Below, piece by piece: positions 43,772 to 55,892 of a stretch of 64,000 bases of DNA. Source of the DNA: Canna indica (lineage: Eukaryota; Streptophyta; Magnoliopsida; Zingiberales; Cannaceae); assembly GCA_034359265.1 (NCBI GenBank), contig CP136890.1, positions 30,608,501 to 30,672,500 on the forward strand, read 5' to 3'. Made by a program: the position numbers and the translations under genes. The notes under the pieces were generated by a model. It saw only the letters and a program-made list of their open reading frames with translations, did no database searches and was not told the origin of the DNA. Positions within the stretch are counted from its first letter, which is position 1, and the number at the start of each line of letters is the position of its first letter.

Positions 43772-45999
43772 AGTGAGACTACTGCTTCAAGTATTTTAGT
43801 TATTGAAGTCAATCTATCTACTTCTGCTTCCTGGGTATTAGTACCAAATGTGGATCTCACATTTGTAAATGTGCAGGGTCTAAGAAGGAGTAGATCATTG
43901 GCTAAAGGCGAGGTGGACCTGCGAGTTGGCAATGGAGCAAAAGTTGTGGGGTATTAAAACACTACGATCAGATCGAGTTGGAGAGTATTTAAGCCAGGAG
44001 TTCATTGACCATCTTAAGGATTGTGGGATTGTCTCGCAACTTACTCCACCTGGAACACCACAATGGAACGGTGTTTCTGAACGGAGAAACTGAACCTTAT
44101 TGGATATGTTCGATCCATGATGAGTCATACAGATCTTCTAACTTCCTTTTGGGGATATGCCTTAAAAACTGCTTTATTCCTATTAAACCGAGTTCCATCC
44201 ATGGCGGTTCAAAAGACTCCATATGAGAATTTGGGGTTGTGAGGCTTATGTAAGATGTCATCCCTCCAACAAATTAGCACCCAAATCTGATAAATGTGTA
44301 TTTGTGGGGTATCCAAAAGAAGCTAAAGGATACTACTTCTACATTCCAACCGAGAAGAAAGTGTTTGTAGCTCGAAATGGTGTCTTCTTGGAAAAGGGAT
44401 TTGTTTCCAAAAGAAGTAGTGGGAGTAAAGTACATCTCGAAGGGGTTCGAGAACCACAAATTGATATTGAACCAGAAATGGATACTCAAACTGACTCACA
44501 AGTTATTGTCGAGTTTGTACCTATGACACAAGAACCACGAAGGTTTGGTAGGATTCGTCTAGAACCCAAGAGATATGAATTTCTCGTTACTAGCGATCGA
44601 AATGTGGTGCTTGTTGATCAAAATGAGCCCACATCCTACCAAGAGGCCATAAAGAGTTCGGACTCCGTGGAATGGCTAGAAGCCATGAAATCTGAGATGC
44701 AACCCATGTATGACAATCAGGTATTGACCTTGACTAATCCACCAGAGGGTTTGAGAACCATCGGATGCAAATGGGTTTTCAAGAAAAAGACCGACATGGA
44801 TGGTAATCTGCATACCTATAAAGTACGATTGGTTGCAAAGGGTTCATACAAACTCATGGTGTGGACTATGATGAGGCCTTTTCACCAGTTGCCATGCTCA
44901 AATCCATTCGGATTCTACTTGCCAGAGCCACGTATTATGACTATAAGATTTGGCAAATGGACGTCAAAACAGTGTTCCTTAACGGGAACTTACTTGAGGA
45001 TGTGTACATGACAAAACCTGAGGGTCTTGTAAGTCCTAAGAATCCTGAAAAGGTTTGTAAGCTTCAAATATCCATTTATAGATTGAAGCGTGTATCTTAG
45101 AGCTGGAATCTTCACTTTGATGAGACAGTCAAAGAGTTTGACTTTATCAAAAATGAAGATGAGCCTAAGTCATAGTGCAATATTGACAAGGTACTGAAAA
45201 GGTTCAATATGCAGGATTCCAAGAGGGGGTTCCTGCCCATGTCCCATGGAATTAAGCTTAGCAAGTCTCAGAGTCCTGCTACGCAGAATGAACGAGAACG
45301 AGCAAGATCCCATATGTGTTCTCTATTGGATCAGTCATGTATGTCATGTTATGTACTCGACCAGATGTCTCGTACGCATTAAGCATGACTAGTAGATACC
45401 AGTCAGATCCCGGTGAGTGTCATTGGACCACAGTCAAGAGCATTCCTGAGTACTTAAGAAGGACTAAGGATGTCTTCTTGGTTTATGGAGGATTGGAAGG
45501 TAAGCTGGTTGTAAAATATTACACCGATGCTAGCTTCCAAACCGACAAAGATGATTTTAGATCGCAATCAGGTTTTGTGTTTTGTTTGAATGGATGTGTT
45601 GTCAACTGGAAAAGTTCAAAGCAGGACAACATAGCCGACTCTACTACAAAGGCCGAGTACATAGCTGCATCGGATGCTGCTAAGGAGGACGTTTGGATGA
45701 GGAAGTTCATCTCTAGACTGGGTGTTGTTCCTAGCATCTCCAACCCAGTGGATCTCTATTGTGACAACAATGGAGCCATTGCATAGGCTGAGGAACCCAG
45801 ATCACATCAGCGATCCAAATACATTCTGAGACGTTGTCATCTCATTCGAGAGATCATTGAGATGGGAGATGTGAAGATATGCAAAGTTCATACCGATGAC
45901 AATGTTGTTGATCCATTGACTAAACCACTCCCGCAGTCAAAGCATGATAGCCATTCCAGATCATTGGGTATGAGATACATGGATGATTGGGCCTAGTGC

Positions 46000-46547
46000 A
46001 AGTGGGAGAATGTTAGTAGTGTGCCTAGGCCAATAGAACAATATTATCATTGTAGTCTTCCTTTTGAATAAATGGAACACTTATTTTATCTTATTATTTA
46101 TTGTGAGTATAATTTAACTTGATAAAGATTCCTTGAATGGTTTATCATTGTATTCATTAGTATCTCATAACGGTAGTGATACGTCAAACCTCCGACCTAA
46201 TGTCACCATGGATTCCTACATGAGGAATTGTGTGTTTTGACTTAGACTAAAATCACCTTTAACCGGGTGGTAATATGGACTACAATTAGACATATATGGA
46301 ATAAATCATGCAGTGGAATATGTGTGTCGTGAAGAAATTTATCCCTCTTATATATGAGAGAGATATCTCTAGGTCCCTTGATGAGTTTGACTGAAGAAAT
46401 GCATGGTCATGCTCAAATGAATTAATAAGGGTATCGATGTCATTTATTAAGTCAGTCTACTCAGGAATTAAGAAACCAAATTGAGCAATATAAGGATGAT
46501 GTAATCCATGCCTTATGCTCGATCCAGATATCGCGTGACAAAAGGAC
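46000..46547 (+). repeat. PPT and truncated 3' LTR of copia C
   Basis: The PPT aagtgggagaa (46000-46010) precedes the LTR start TGTTAGTAGTGTGCC at 46011. The LTR matches the minus-strand copy at 39608 downward until gtgacaaaaggac near 46547, then stops. About 1.2 kb of it is missing. Confidence 0.88.
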
Positions 46548-46977
46548 AATAAGGCAACAATATATTATCTTCTGTGTGAAGTTGGTTTTAGGCTGTTAAC
46601 TCGCTACAACACCAGGACTATGTGGAGGACGGAACTCTATGATTGGGATGTCATAGAGAGGCAAGTTGGTATGTACTTGTAATAGCAACTAGGTTTTTTG
46701 TTATTTCTAATTCATTATAGTACTGGTAGTCGGATTTTGGGTGTGAAATCTAGAAAACTTATATTGTACTTATAGAGAGTGGATTGAACATTTGTCCAAT
46801 GAGTGCCCCGTAGATTAGGTGATTGGTTTTGTCACTGAACTACGTAAACAAACCTCTTGTGTTTGCATGTGGTTTTGTTTTGGTTCTTACTTTGCTTTTA
46901 GTAGTAGTTGCAATAGCGATTGCAACTTCGCATTCAACTGCCCTTAACAGAAGTTTCCTTAGAGACATATATTGTCA
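46548..46977 (+). repeat. 5' LTR of copia D, truncated
   Basis: It matches the last 420 bp of the 3' LTR (from aatatattatcttct near 53029 to gacatata) and ends ttgtca at 46977. Its first half is missing at the junction with copia C. Confidence 0.85.
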
Positions 46978-46979
46978 TT

Positions 46980-46991
46980 TGGTATTAGAGC
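46980..46991 (+). promoter_or_regulatory. primer binding site of copia D
   Basis: The sequence tggtattagagc differs at one position from the complement of initiator methionine tRNA. It lies 2 nt after the LTR end. Confidence 0.9.
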
Positions 46992-47052
46992 GATTGTATT
47001 AACCTTTACCTACACAATATCCTTGGTGTGTCTCTTCTTTTTCAGGCTCAAA

Positions 47053-50000
47053 ATGGAAGGAACATATGCCTATGGAAAATTTTGTTAATGTTCCTCCCTT
47101 GCTTATCAGAACAAACTATGCTTATTGGAAGGCTAGGATGAGAGCTTTCATCAAGTCCTTGGATGATCGTTGCTGGGACGCAATAAAGATTAGCTACACC
47201 CCGCCCATAACTCCTGGTGGGACTGAGCGCAAACCTAAAAGCCAGTATACCGAAGCAGAGATTGTTGCTGCAAACTATGATAATAAAGCCTTTAATGCTA
47301 TTTTTAGTGGAGTTGATCCTTCTCAATTTAAACTTATCTCGACTTGTACTTTGGCAAAGCATGCATGGGAAATTCTAGAAACAAATCATGAAGGATCCCT
47401 GACTCTTCGAAAGTCAAAAGTTGAAATCCTCAACACCAGATTTGATAATCTGAAGATGGGAGAAGATGAAAGCATACAAGACTTTCATGGGTGTATCAAA
47501 GACCTCATGAACAATGTTACCAACCTTGGAGAGTCATTTTTTGAAGAAAAAGTTGTAAGGAAAGTTCTGAGATCTATGCTTAACAAGTTTGATATGAAAG
47601 CTGCTGCCATAAGTGAAGTTCATGATTTGTCTATTATTACTCTTGACACTCTGATGGATAAACTTGAAACTTATGAGTTGGAATTATTTGAAAAATATTC
47701 TCACAAAGAAAAGAAGAAAAATCTTGCTTTCAGAGCTATTGAAGATGAAATCAAGACAGAAGATTATTTTGAAGAAGAGATGGATGATGTACTAGCTCTT
47801 ATGACAAAAAATTTCAAGAGATTTCTTAGAGCTAAGAATAGGGCAAACCAGAACTCTCGGTCTAATTTGCAATCCAAATAGTAGTTTCAACCATCTGAGT
47901 CTGTCAATTCAAGATCAAACTACTCTATTGGAGAAAATAGAAGAAATCAGACATCTGATCCCAAATAGAAGCTCAAAGGTATCAAATGCTTTGATTGTGA
48001 AGGATTTGGACATATAAGATCAAAATGGCCAAATCTTCAGAAGAAGATCAAGAAGTCATTCACTGCTACTTGGAGTGACGATGATAAAGAAATCGACTCA
48101 GAAGAGCATGATCAAGGAAATTTTAGAACTTTCATAGCCTGGATAGATGACATAGTTAAGACTGTCAACATCCCTGATACTGATAATGATCACAGCAAAG
48201 TTAAATGTGCAGATACTCTTGAGGAAGCATATCTAGAGATGTTTGACAAGTGAGATGAAGTAGCAAAACTTAACAAGTCACTAGGGGATCAAAACAAGCT
48301 TTTGGTTGAAGAAAAGAAGACTCTTAAGGAGAAAGTACAAACCCTTCAAAGACAAATTGTTCAAAAAGAAGACAATGAGTCTAAGTTGATGGAAGTTAGA
48401 ATGATGAATTCTACATGTACTCTTAACAAAATTTTGAGTGCAGGAAAAATTCTTTCAAATCATAAGGACTTGGATACACAAGTTCATGTTAGTTGAAATC
48501 ACAGTCTCAACTGCCTACTCAATCGAGAAACTTTCATAAAGGCTCTTCAAGTCATCAAAAGTCTACTACAAGAAAGGGAGATAGGGTGCACATATGCTAC
48601 TATTGCAAGTGCAAAGGACACATTATTGTAAATTGCTTCAAACTCTTCAACAAACTAAGGAGAAAGAATCGTATAAATTACCCAAGGCAAAAGGTTAAGC
48701 AAATCTAGTAAGAAAGACTGATCTTAACTATCATGTCGCTTTTATGTCAAAGACTATTTTTTCTCTTAGATCTTGGTATTTCAACAGTGGTTGTTCTTAG
48801 CACATGACAGGAAGTCCTAAAAATCTGACAGATATTTAGGAACATGGAGGTGCAATTGTCACTTTTGGAGATGGAGGACATGGAAATGTCATAGGAGTTG
48901 AAACTCTAAATGTTCCAGGAATTCCTAATCTAGAAAATGTCTTGCTTGTTAAAGGTCTCGAGGCTAATTTTGTGAGTATAAGTCAATTGTGTGATCAAAA
49001 TTTAAATGTTCAATTTATTAAAAATAGTTGCAAGGTTCTCGATAAGGATGGTGACTGTATTCTTGAAGGAAATAGATCTAGAGACAACTGCTACAAACTT
49101 GTGTATTCTTCAATTTGTCTTTCAGTTGTCTCTACTGACATTAATCTATGGCATCGACGATTAGGTCATGTTAATTACAGAAATTTAAAGAAGCTTGTAA
49201 ATGTTGAAGCGGTTACGGGTATTCCTAAACTTTCAGAAGAACCTAAAACTGTCTGTAGTGCTTGTCCAGAGGGTAAACAGACTACGCAGTCTCATAGGCA
49301 GTTACAACTGGTAGCTACCTCCAAATCACTTGAACTTCTTCACTTGGATTTGGTAGGTCCCGTGCAAGTTGAAAGTATTGGTGGCAAAAGATATGTCCTT
49401 GTCTATGTAGATGCTTTCTCACGTTTTACTTAGACAAGATTCCTGAAAGAAAATTCCAATGCTTTTAACATTTTTAAGTTTCTATGTTTGAGACTTTAGA
49501 ATGAGCAAGAACTCCCTATTTTAAAGGTGATCAGAATTAGGAGTGATCGTGGAAGAGAATTTGAGAACGCTTCCTTCTCTAAATTTTGTGATGAAAATAG
49601 TATTCTGCATGAATTTTTTGCTCCAATGACTCCTCAACAGAATGGTGTAGTCGAAATGAAGAATCGTATTATTCAGGAGATGGCTCGAGTTATACTTAAT
49701 TCTAAGTAAATTTTTGAAAGATTTTGGGCTAAAGCCATCAACACAGCTTTCTATATCATAAATCAAGTTTATCTCAGACCAAAATCTACAAAAACTCCTT
49801 ATGAATTATGGAAATGTAGAAAACCTAACCTTACATACTTTCATATTTTTAGTAGCAGGTACTATGTTCTAAATGATAGGGAATACCTTGAAAAATTACA
49901 AAGCAAAAGTGACAAAGTCATATTTCTTGGCTACTCCAAAAACAGCAAGGCATACCAAGTCCATAACAAACGACTCAAATTATGATGGAATCACAAAACG

Positions 50001-51191
50001 TGAAGGTTGATTACTCTCAAATATATCAGACCCTGCTAACTGATGAAATGGCAGTCTCAACTGTTGACAAGAAAGGAGTCTCAACGAGTAATTGTTCAAA
50101 TTTATGTTGATGATATAGTTTTTGGTTCAACCTCTGAAATTTATGTTAAAGAATTCATGGATGACATGAAATCTGAGTTTGAAATGAGTATGGTAGGAGA
50201 AATGAGTTATTTTCTCAGTCTTCAGATAAAGCAATCTAAAGATAGCATATTTATCTCTCAAAGTAAGTATGCAAGAATCTTATTCACAAGTTTGGTCTAG
50301 ACGGTTCCAAGACAGTTGGAACTCCTATCTCTACTCATGAAAAATTGAGTAAAAATGATGAAGGCAAAAGTGTTGATCCTAGTCTCTGCAGAAGTATGAT
50401 TGGCAGTCTATTGTATCTGACTGCTAGCAGACCTGACTTATGTTTCAACGTTGGATTGTGTGCCAGATATCAAGTTAATCCAAAGGAGTCTCATCTACAA
50501 GAAGTTAAACGGATTCTCAAATATGTTAAAGGTACTCTGGATTTTGGCATTTGATATTCTATTGATTCCAACCCCTGTCTAATAGGATATACTGATGCAG
50601 ACTAGGCTGGCAATATTGATGACAAAAAAAGTACCTCATGTGGTTGCTTCTATATTGGAACAAATTTAGTGGTCTAGTTAAGTAAAAATCAAAAACTCTA
50701 TTTCTCTTTCTTCGGCAGAAGCATAATACTTGGCAGTGGACAGTTGCAGCACACAACTTATTTGGATGAGAAATATGTTACTTGATTATGGTTTCAAACA
50801 CGAAGAAATAATTCTATATTGTGATAATACCAGTGCTATAAATATCTCAAAAAATCTTGTTATGCATTCTCGCACGAAACATATTGATATTCATTTTCAT
50901 TACATCATGGAGCTAGTCGAAAGAAAGCTGTTGCAACTGGAATACATTCCTACAGATAAACATGTTGCAGATATCTTCACAAAGGCATTAAATGGGGAAA
51001 AGTTTGAGCAATTGAGATCTGCTCTAGGACTGTGTCATGTGACACAATTTTTTTCTTATGGGAGAGTGGAATATTCGAAGAGACTTTCAATTTATTTTCC
51101 ACTTACCTTGTTCATTGAAGGTTATTTTCTCCCTCATTATTACTTTCGGCAAGTGTTTTCTATCTTCAATTCTCCTCTTATTGCTCATTGA
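47053..51191 (+). pseudogene. gag-pol of copia D (SIRE-like), broken
   Basis: An ATG at 47053 (MEGTYAYG) is out of frame with the main gag frame starting at 47066. Gag has YAYWKARMRAFIKSLD, a UBN2 domain and the zinc knuckle CFDCEGFGHIRS (near 47990); a second Cys/His motif (CYYCKCKGHIIVNC) lies near 48597. GAG-pre-integrase and the HHCC region follow (LWHRRLGHVNYRNL near 49147), then the integrase core (LDLVGPV, IRSDRGREF, PQQNGVVE). A deletion near 50030 removed the N-half of reverse transcriptase, but YVDD remains (near 50104). RNase H ends with ADIFTKAL. Many stops are TAG or TGA. No function is expected. Confidence 0.88.
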
Positions 51192-52465
51192 TTCTTTATC
51201 CCTGATTTCGGCGAGAGGCTGCTATTTATGAGAATTCAGACAGATGGTCTTTATGTCCTCAATTATGTTCTCTGGGCATTACAACTTGGTTCAATGTCTT
51301 GAAAAATAACTGACATTCTAGCTCTTCAAGTGCCCTTTTGTCTACCTCTCATCTATTTAATCAGAAGTTTCAATAATGGTTGTAAAATTAGCAAGATGAG
51401 TTCCGAGAAAGAGATAGATGCTTCTTTGACAAAGGAAATGGTGTTTTCAAGTCCTCTTGAGAAAATAGAAATACTTGTATCAGTTCTGTCTCCTGATTAA
51501 ATTATCTCCACCTTCTACTTCTCAAGGTCATAATCTGAAAAAGAAATCACGGAGAAGAGCCGGTGACCGTCATCTAAGAAGAAATGGTAAAGGTATAGTA
51601 TTTGTAACCCTCAAATTTCCTTCTAAAATTCCTAGTCCTGAGGGAGAGGAATTATCTTCTGAGGAGGAGGGTAAAGTTGAAGTCAATATTTCTTTTGGCT
51701 CTGCATTTTAATGATGATTCTTCTAAAATCAGTAAATATTGGTGTTATTTTTTATGATGAAGAGCTTGGCTAAATTCAGGAAAGACATGATCTCAGTTGT
51801 TTTCTCCAGTTCTTAAGATTAAGACCACCACAGTTGAAACTGTATATGAGACAGTTAAAACTGCTGATGCAAGGCTTGAAACAGTCACTATTCCAACTGC
51901 TGCTGACGTAACTTCAGCTCTTGCATCCAAAGCCTTGAACCTCTATCTGGCTCCCTCATTCACAACCGAAAGAGCTATTCGTGATGACTTGTTTAAAACG
52001 CAAGTGACTTTGGCTGAACTCCATCTGCATGTAATATCTATTGAGAAAAGATTCTTGAATATTTCACAATTGGTACTGCAGGTTGTACATCTCTATCTTC
52101 CATAAAGGTCTTTGGTTCGTCCAGTCTAGACTACTCTGAGTGACTTCTTTCTCTCCTTTGGCTTATTAGGCCAAAAAGGGGAGATAAATAGGTGTCTCTG
52201 AATAAATGAAGTCTGGTCTAGTTCACTTCTATCTTGTTTGGCTGGATCTGGTCAGTTGTCTGGTTGTCTGGTTGTATTTTTTTTTGTGACTGTGGTGGTT
52301 ATGACTGTGACTCTTTGATGGTTGTGACTCTGTGGTGGCTAGAGATTTTCTCTAAACTGTTAAATCTTGACAGTTAGTGTGTTTGTTTGTGAATCTTCTC
52401 TTTTATTATTGTTATCTGTCTTTTTAAAATTGATTATGACATGTTGGGTTTTTGCCAAATAAGCC
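51192..52465 (+). other. post-pol region of copia D with an extra frame
   Basis: SIRE-type elements often carry an additional frame after pol. Here 51475-51711 encodes a Lys/Arg-rich then Glu-rich stretch (KKKSRRRAGDRHLRR, then EGEELSSEEEGKVE), and 51797-52105 encodes a Thr/Val-rich helical-looking stretch (TVETVYETVKTADARLETV). They lie in different frames and may be parts of one former gene. I see no signal peptide or clear membrane segment, so an envelope-like role is unproven. Confidence 0.45.
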
Positions 52466-53442
52466 AAAGGGGGGAATGTTAGTGTTGGCTTTTTGTATGT
52501 TAGTTATATCTAGCAAAAGTATTCCAGTATAATCTCAGTCTTAACTATGAGGAACTCTGCATATTTTGATGACAATCTCAACTGTATGAAGATAGTCTCA
52601 ACTGCTCCAGCAACCTATGGTTTTCTTGTCAAAGATGCAGCGCAGAAAGATGACTTTTTGTCTCCTATAGAGATAATGATTCTTGGACTGCTTTATTAAT
52701 GATGATTCTCTTTGTTGTCTCTGAGATCTTTTAATCATCACTAATTCTTTATTTGCCTGAATATCTGTTTTAAATAATTTCGGGTCGTTACTCTTTGATC
52801 TTTATAGTCTTTAGGAGTTATGTGTTGTCTATTTGTTTTTGAACCGATGACTGTTGATTGTTAAACTGATGGGTTCATTAAACAAATAGCTATGATTAGC
52901 ATTGATTCAGATCTTTCAGTTGTCACATATAATTTTAGATGAGAAGATCTGATCTGCAACTCTCTATGTGTGAACACTGCGTTGCCAATTATCGAGAGGA
53001 GTTGAGACTGCTGAGTGCAGAAAGACAATAATATATTATCTTCTATGTGAAGTTGGTTTTGGGTTGTTAACTCGCTACAACACAAGGACTGTGTGGAGGA
53101 CGAAAGTCTATGGCTGGGATGTCATAGAGAGGAGAGTTGGTATGTACTTGTAATAGCAAATAGATTTTTTATTATTTTCAATTCATTGTAGTACTAGTAG
53201 TTGGATTTCGGGTGTGAAATCTAAAGGACTTGTATTGTACTTATAGAGAGTGGATTGGGCATTTGTCCGGTGAGTGCCCTGTAGATTAGGTGACTGGTTT
53301 TGTCACTGAACTGCATAAATAAACCTCTTGTGTTTTCGTGTGGTTTTGTTTTGGTCCTTACTTTGCTTTTAGTAGCAGTTGTAATAGCGGTTGCAACTTC
53401 TCATTCAACTGTCCTCAACAGAAGTTTCCTTAGAGACATATA
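52466..53442 (+). repeat. PPT and 3' LTR of copia D
   Basis: The PPT ccaaaggggggaa precedes TGTTAGTGTTGGC at 52477. The LTR (about 966 bp) ends near gagacatata, about 8 bp short of the 5' LTR end. It abuts a different sequence at 53443. Confidence 0.82.
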
Positions 53443-53985
53443 CTCAGATCTCTACATATCAATTTCTCCAGCTCCACTTCCATAGTTGTTCGCTCCAGTT
53501 CAGCCTCCACAACCACTTGCTCCAGCTCGATTTTCACAACCACATGTTCCAGTTCGACCTCCATGGCCACATATTTTAGTTCGGCCTCCAAAACCACTTG
53601 CTCCAGCTCGCCTTCCACGGTCGTTCAGTCCAGCTTGTCCTCCACAGCCACTTGCTCCAACTCGGCCTTTACAAGTCGCTCGCTCCAATTCAGCCTGCAT
53701 GGCCACCTACTTTAGTTCGACCACCTGCTCCAGCTTGGCTTCCACAGCCACCCGCTCCAGTTCAACCTCCACGGTCGATTATCCCAATCCGACCCTCGCA
53801 GTCATCCATTCCAGCTTGGCCTCAATGGCCACTTAAAACAATTCTACCATTTGCAAAAACTGAACACAACATGGTAAAAATGCCTAGGAGTTTCTCAAAC
53901 TACAAAAACCCCAAAAGATATGAAAGTTAACACTACTTAAGAACTCAACACGCAGTCCTCCAGACTCCTACCGAGCTCGGGGCCT
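53443..53985 (+). repeat. 27-bp minisatellite encoding proline-rich repeats
   Basis: From about 53490 to 53835 a unit like cacaaccacttgctccagctc-gacctc repeats with a 27-bp period and some double-length units. In one frame (53486-53836) this gives a 9-residue repeat close to PPQPLAPAR. The frame has no recognisable start context or domain. The flanking DNA joins a gypsy LTR fragment on the right. It may be the internal 3' part of that gypsy element. Confidence 0.7.
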
Positions 53986-53989
53986 GTGG

Positions 53990-54410
53990 ACTGGACTAGA
54001 ACTATTGGGCCCGGTCGGATTAGACCCAACAGCGCCCCACAACCCAACTCGAGTCAAACCAGAAAGCTCTGCCCTGGGGCTCTGCCCTGGAGCTCCACCT
54101 GGCCATACATGGACATCCACGTCCCTTCTTATCACGAGGGATACGCCATTACGAGCCTGCCATCTCTGGATCAACCTCGACCCATTCTGAGCAATATCCC
54201 GTGAGATTATCAAGCGGCATCATCACCTCCACCTGCCAAACACGACACGTCTCAAGTAACCTAAGTTCCATATTTTGTTATCTCCGTCTTGGAGTCCCAC
54301 TAACTTGAGCATCAGAGTGTCTTTTGCATGTCCCCCCTATAGAAGTTGCACCTGAACAAGAGAGACACCGAGCCAGACCAGACCACCCTGATCCTCAGGC
54401 AGGAACATAA
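53990..54410 (+). repeat. gypsy LTR/leader fragment
   Basis: This is a close copy of 14559-14975, from ctggactagaactattgggcc to gatcctcaggcaggaaca. It includes a small local duplication (ctctgccctgg twice, near 54068 and 54081). It ends at 54410, where a family B LTR fragment begins. Confidence 0.75.
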
Positions 54411-54854
54411 GCATTAGGAACATATGAAGGGATGTTTGAGGTCTATATATAAAGATCCCAAAGGCATGGGCTCAGGTTCTGGAAGCTTTCCACAACCATT
54501 TCGGTCGATCCTCGGGATCGTCAATCGGTCGAGGTTCGATCGATAACTTGGATTTTTTGGCTGATTTTTTGCAGGTTGCTGATTTTTCGGGTTTCGAGTT
54601 TTGGGGTTTCTTTGCATCATAATGAGAAATTTTTCAAGTTTTCTAGACTCCTTAACCCTAAACTCTACTTCCGACAAAATCCCGAGTCGACGAACATCCT
54701 TGCCAATTTCTCCTATTTCTCCGATTTTTTGATCGTGGATGTCGTGTGCAAACCAACTTGGAACCTGAAAATATTTCTTGCTCAAATAATAAGTTTCATA
54801 TTTATTATCGTTAAAATCGAGATTAAGACCAAGATTAAAAATCTTAGACCAACA
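54411..54854 (-). repeat. family B LTR fragment, minus strand
   Basis: On the minus strand it begins TGTTGGTCTAAGATTTTTAA at 54854, with ttttaacgataataaatatg close behind. It runs through the conserved ggttccaagttggtttgc-acgacatcc block and a weak palindromic cluster (54500-54545) before breaking off near 54411. Confidence 0.7.
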
Positions 54855-55892
54855 GTTAACATTTTGACCTACCAAGTATTCATTGTGAAAAAAATATTCT
54901 CAACAGTTTCCAAACTCTTGTTGTTTGCTCTGATAATGAGGATTATATCATCAGCAAACATTAATGTAGTTGATGGATAACTTTTTTTTAATTTGAAATA
55001 TGTAAAAAGTTTTTTATCCACAACATTATTAATCATGTAAGGGTTTGTGCAACTAGGATATAAAGGAAAGGGAAAATAAGGTCCCCTTGCCTTAGTCTTT
55101 TGTTGAAGGAAATAGTTGTGCATTTATGAGACAAGCAAATGATGGTGTGGATATACATGTATAAATTCAATTTATAAATTAGTATTGGAAATTGAATAAT
55201 CTTAAAAATTGAATGATGGATACCCATTTAAGAAGGTCACGTGCCTTTTCAAGATCCACCTTAATGATAACACAAGGGGATCTGACTTTCGAATCATAAA
55301 AGGAGTTAGTCAATTCTTCGACAATAAGGATGTTATCATCAATACTTTTACCTTTCACAGAGGCAGATTGCTCATATAGTCTATTGACAATTATTTTTGA
55401 AAGAATTTTGTAAGAGAGATTACATCGGGCAATCGGACTATAATCTTTAACTAGTTTGGGATTTTAGCATTTTGGAATAGAACACTTGTCTCGTTGTGAC
55501 CTTATCTTGGATTCTCAATACTTTTGTCGCTCCATCCTCGCAAGGACAGAGACCTGTCGTTGTCTCGGTTGTGCTACCGAGGAACAAAAAGACTATAAAA
55601 CATTGAGAGAAAGTATCTTAAATGATAGCCCAATAATGTTTCTAGAAGTCAGAAGTTAATTGTTGAAAATTAGGCCATGCAGGGGATGACTAGAGGACAA
55701 GAGCAAAGAATAATGATTTTCAAATTCTTGGAGAATGTCTTTATCCTCTGAAATTTTTACTTGTTGATTATTAAGAATGAAGGATATATGATTTGTCCTT
55801 CTACTTATTGTGACAACGCAATGATAAAAAAGCAATGTTTTGTTCTCCTTCCTTGTTCCATTTCATTTTTTATTTGAACCATCATTTAAGAC
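54855..55892 (-). pseudogene. LINE reverse transcriptase fragment
   Basis: On the minus strand, pieces of a non-LTR reverse transcriptase read in order. They are WNKEGEQNIAFL (near 55860), SVKGKSIDDNILIVEELTN (near 55350), LRQGDLIFPFLYILV (near 55055) and the catalytic FADDIILII (near 54950). Frameshifts and stops separate them. L1-type LINEs have this order. Neither the endonuclease nor a poly(A) tail is visible, so this is an internal fragment. Confidence 0.85.

Larger units (their letters stand above)
41130..45990 (+). pseudogene. gag-pol of copia C, broken
   Basis: Pieces are 41130-41496 and 43087-45990. Gag starts MASNNTPNLNL and keeps CLMLCTMESELWKQLEEMEAYD. After the LTR insertion it keeps KIKGYIDHLEKLG and a zinc knuckle (CFFCNEPGH) that is present twice. 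The protease site near 43836 is frame-shifted, and most of the N-terminal integrase is missing. Integrase core remains from about 43945 (LRSDRVGEY, then PQWNGVSERRN). The reverse transcriptase N-half is good (WVFKKKTDMDGNLHTYK, QMDVKTVFLNGN). A deletion near 45177 removed the YxDD active site. RNase H follows (YTDASFQTDKDD, YCDNNGAIA, PLTKPLPQ). Confidence 0.88.
39609..46547 (+). mobile_element. Ty1/copia retrotransposon C, degraded
   Basis: Order on the plus strand: 5' LTR remnant (39609-39741), PBS (39746-39757), leader (39758-41129), gag-pol pseudogene (41130-45990), PPT (46000-46010) and a truncated 3' LTR (46011-46547). A solo family B LTR interrupts gag (41497-43086). The 5' LTR is nearly all lost and abuts an inverted copy of the same LTR. 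The 3' LTR is cut at 46547, where element D begins. Confidence 0.85.
46548..53442 (+). mobile_element. SIRE-like Ty1/copia retrotransposon D, degraded
   Basis: Order: truncated 5' LTR (46548-46977), PBS (46980-46991), gag-pol pseudogene (47053-51191), a downstream region with an extra frame (51192-52465), PPT (near 52466-52475) and 3' LTR (52477-53442). The LTRs differ at roughly one position in ten in the shared part, so it is old. The gag type (CFDCEGFGHIRS) and a region after pol point to the SIRE/Maximus lineage. Confidence 0.87.
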
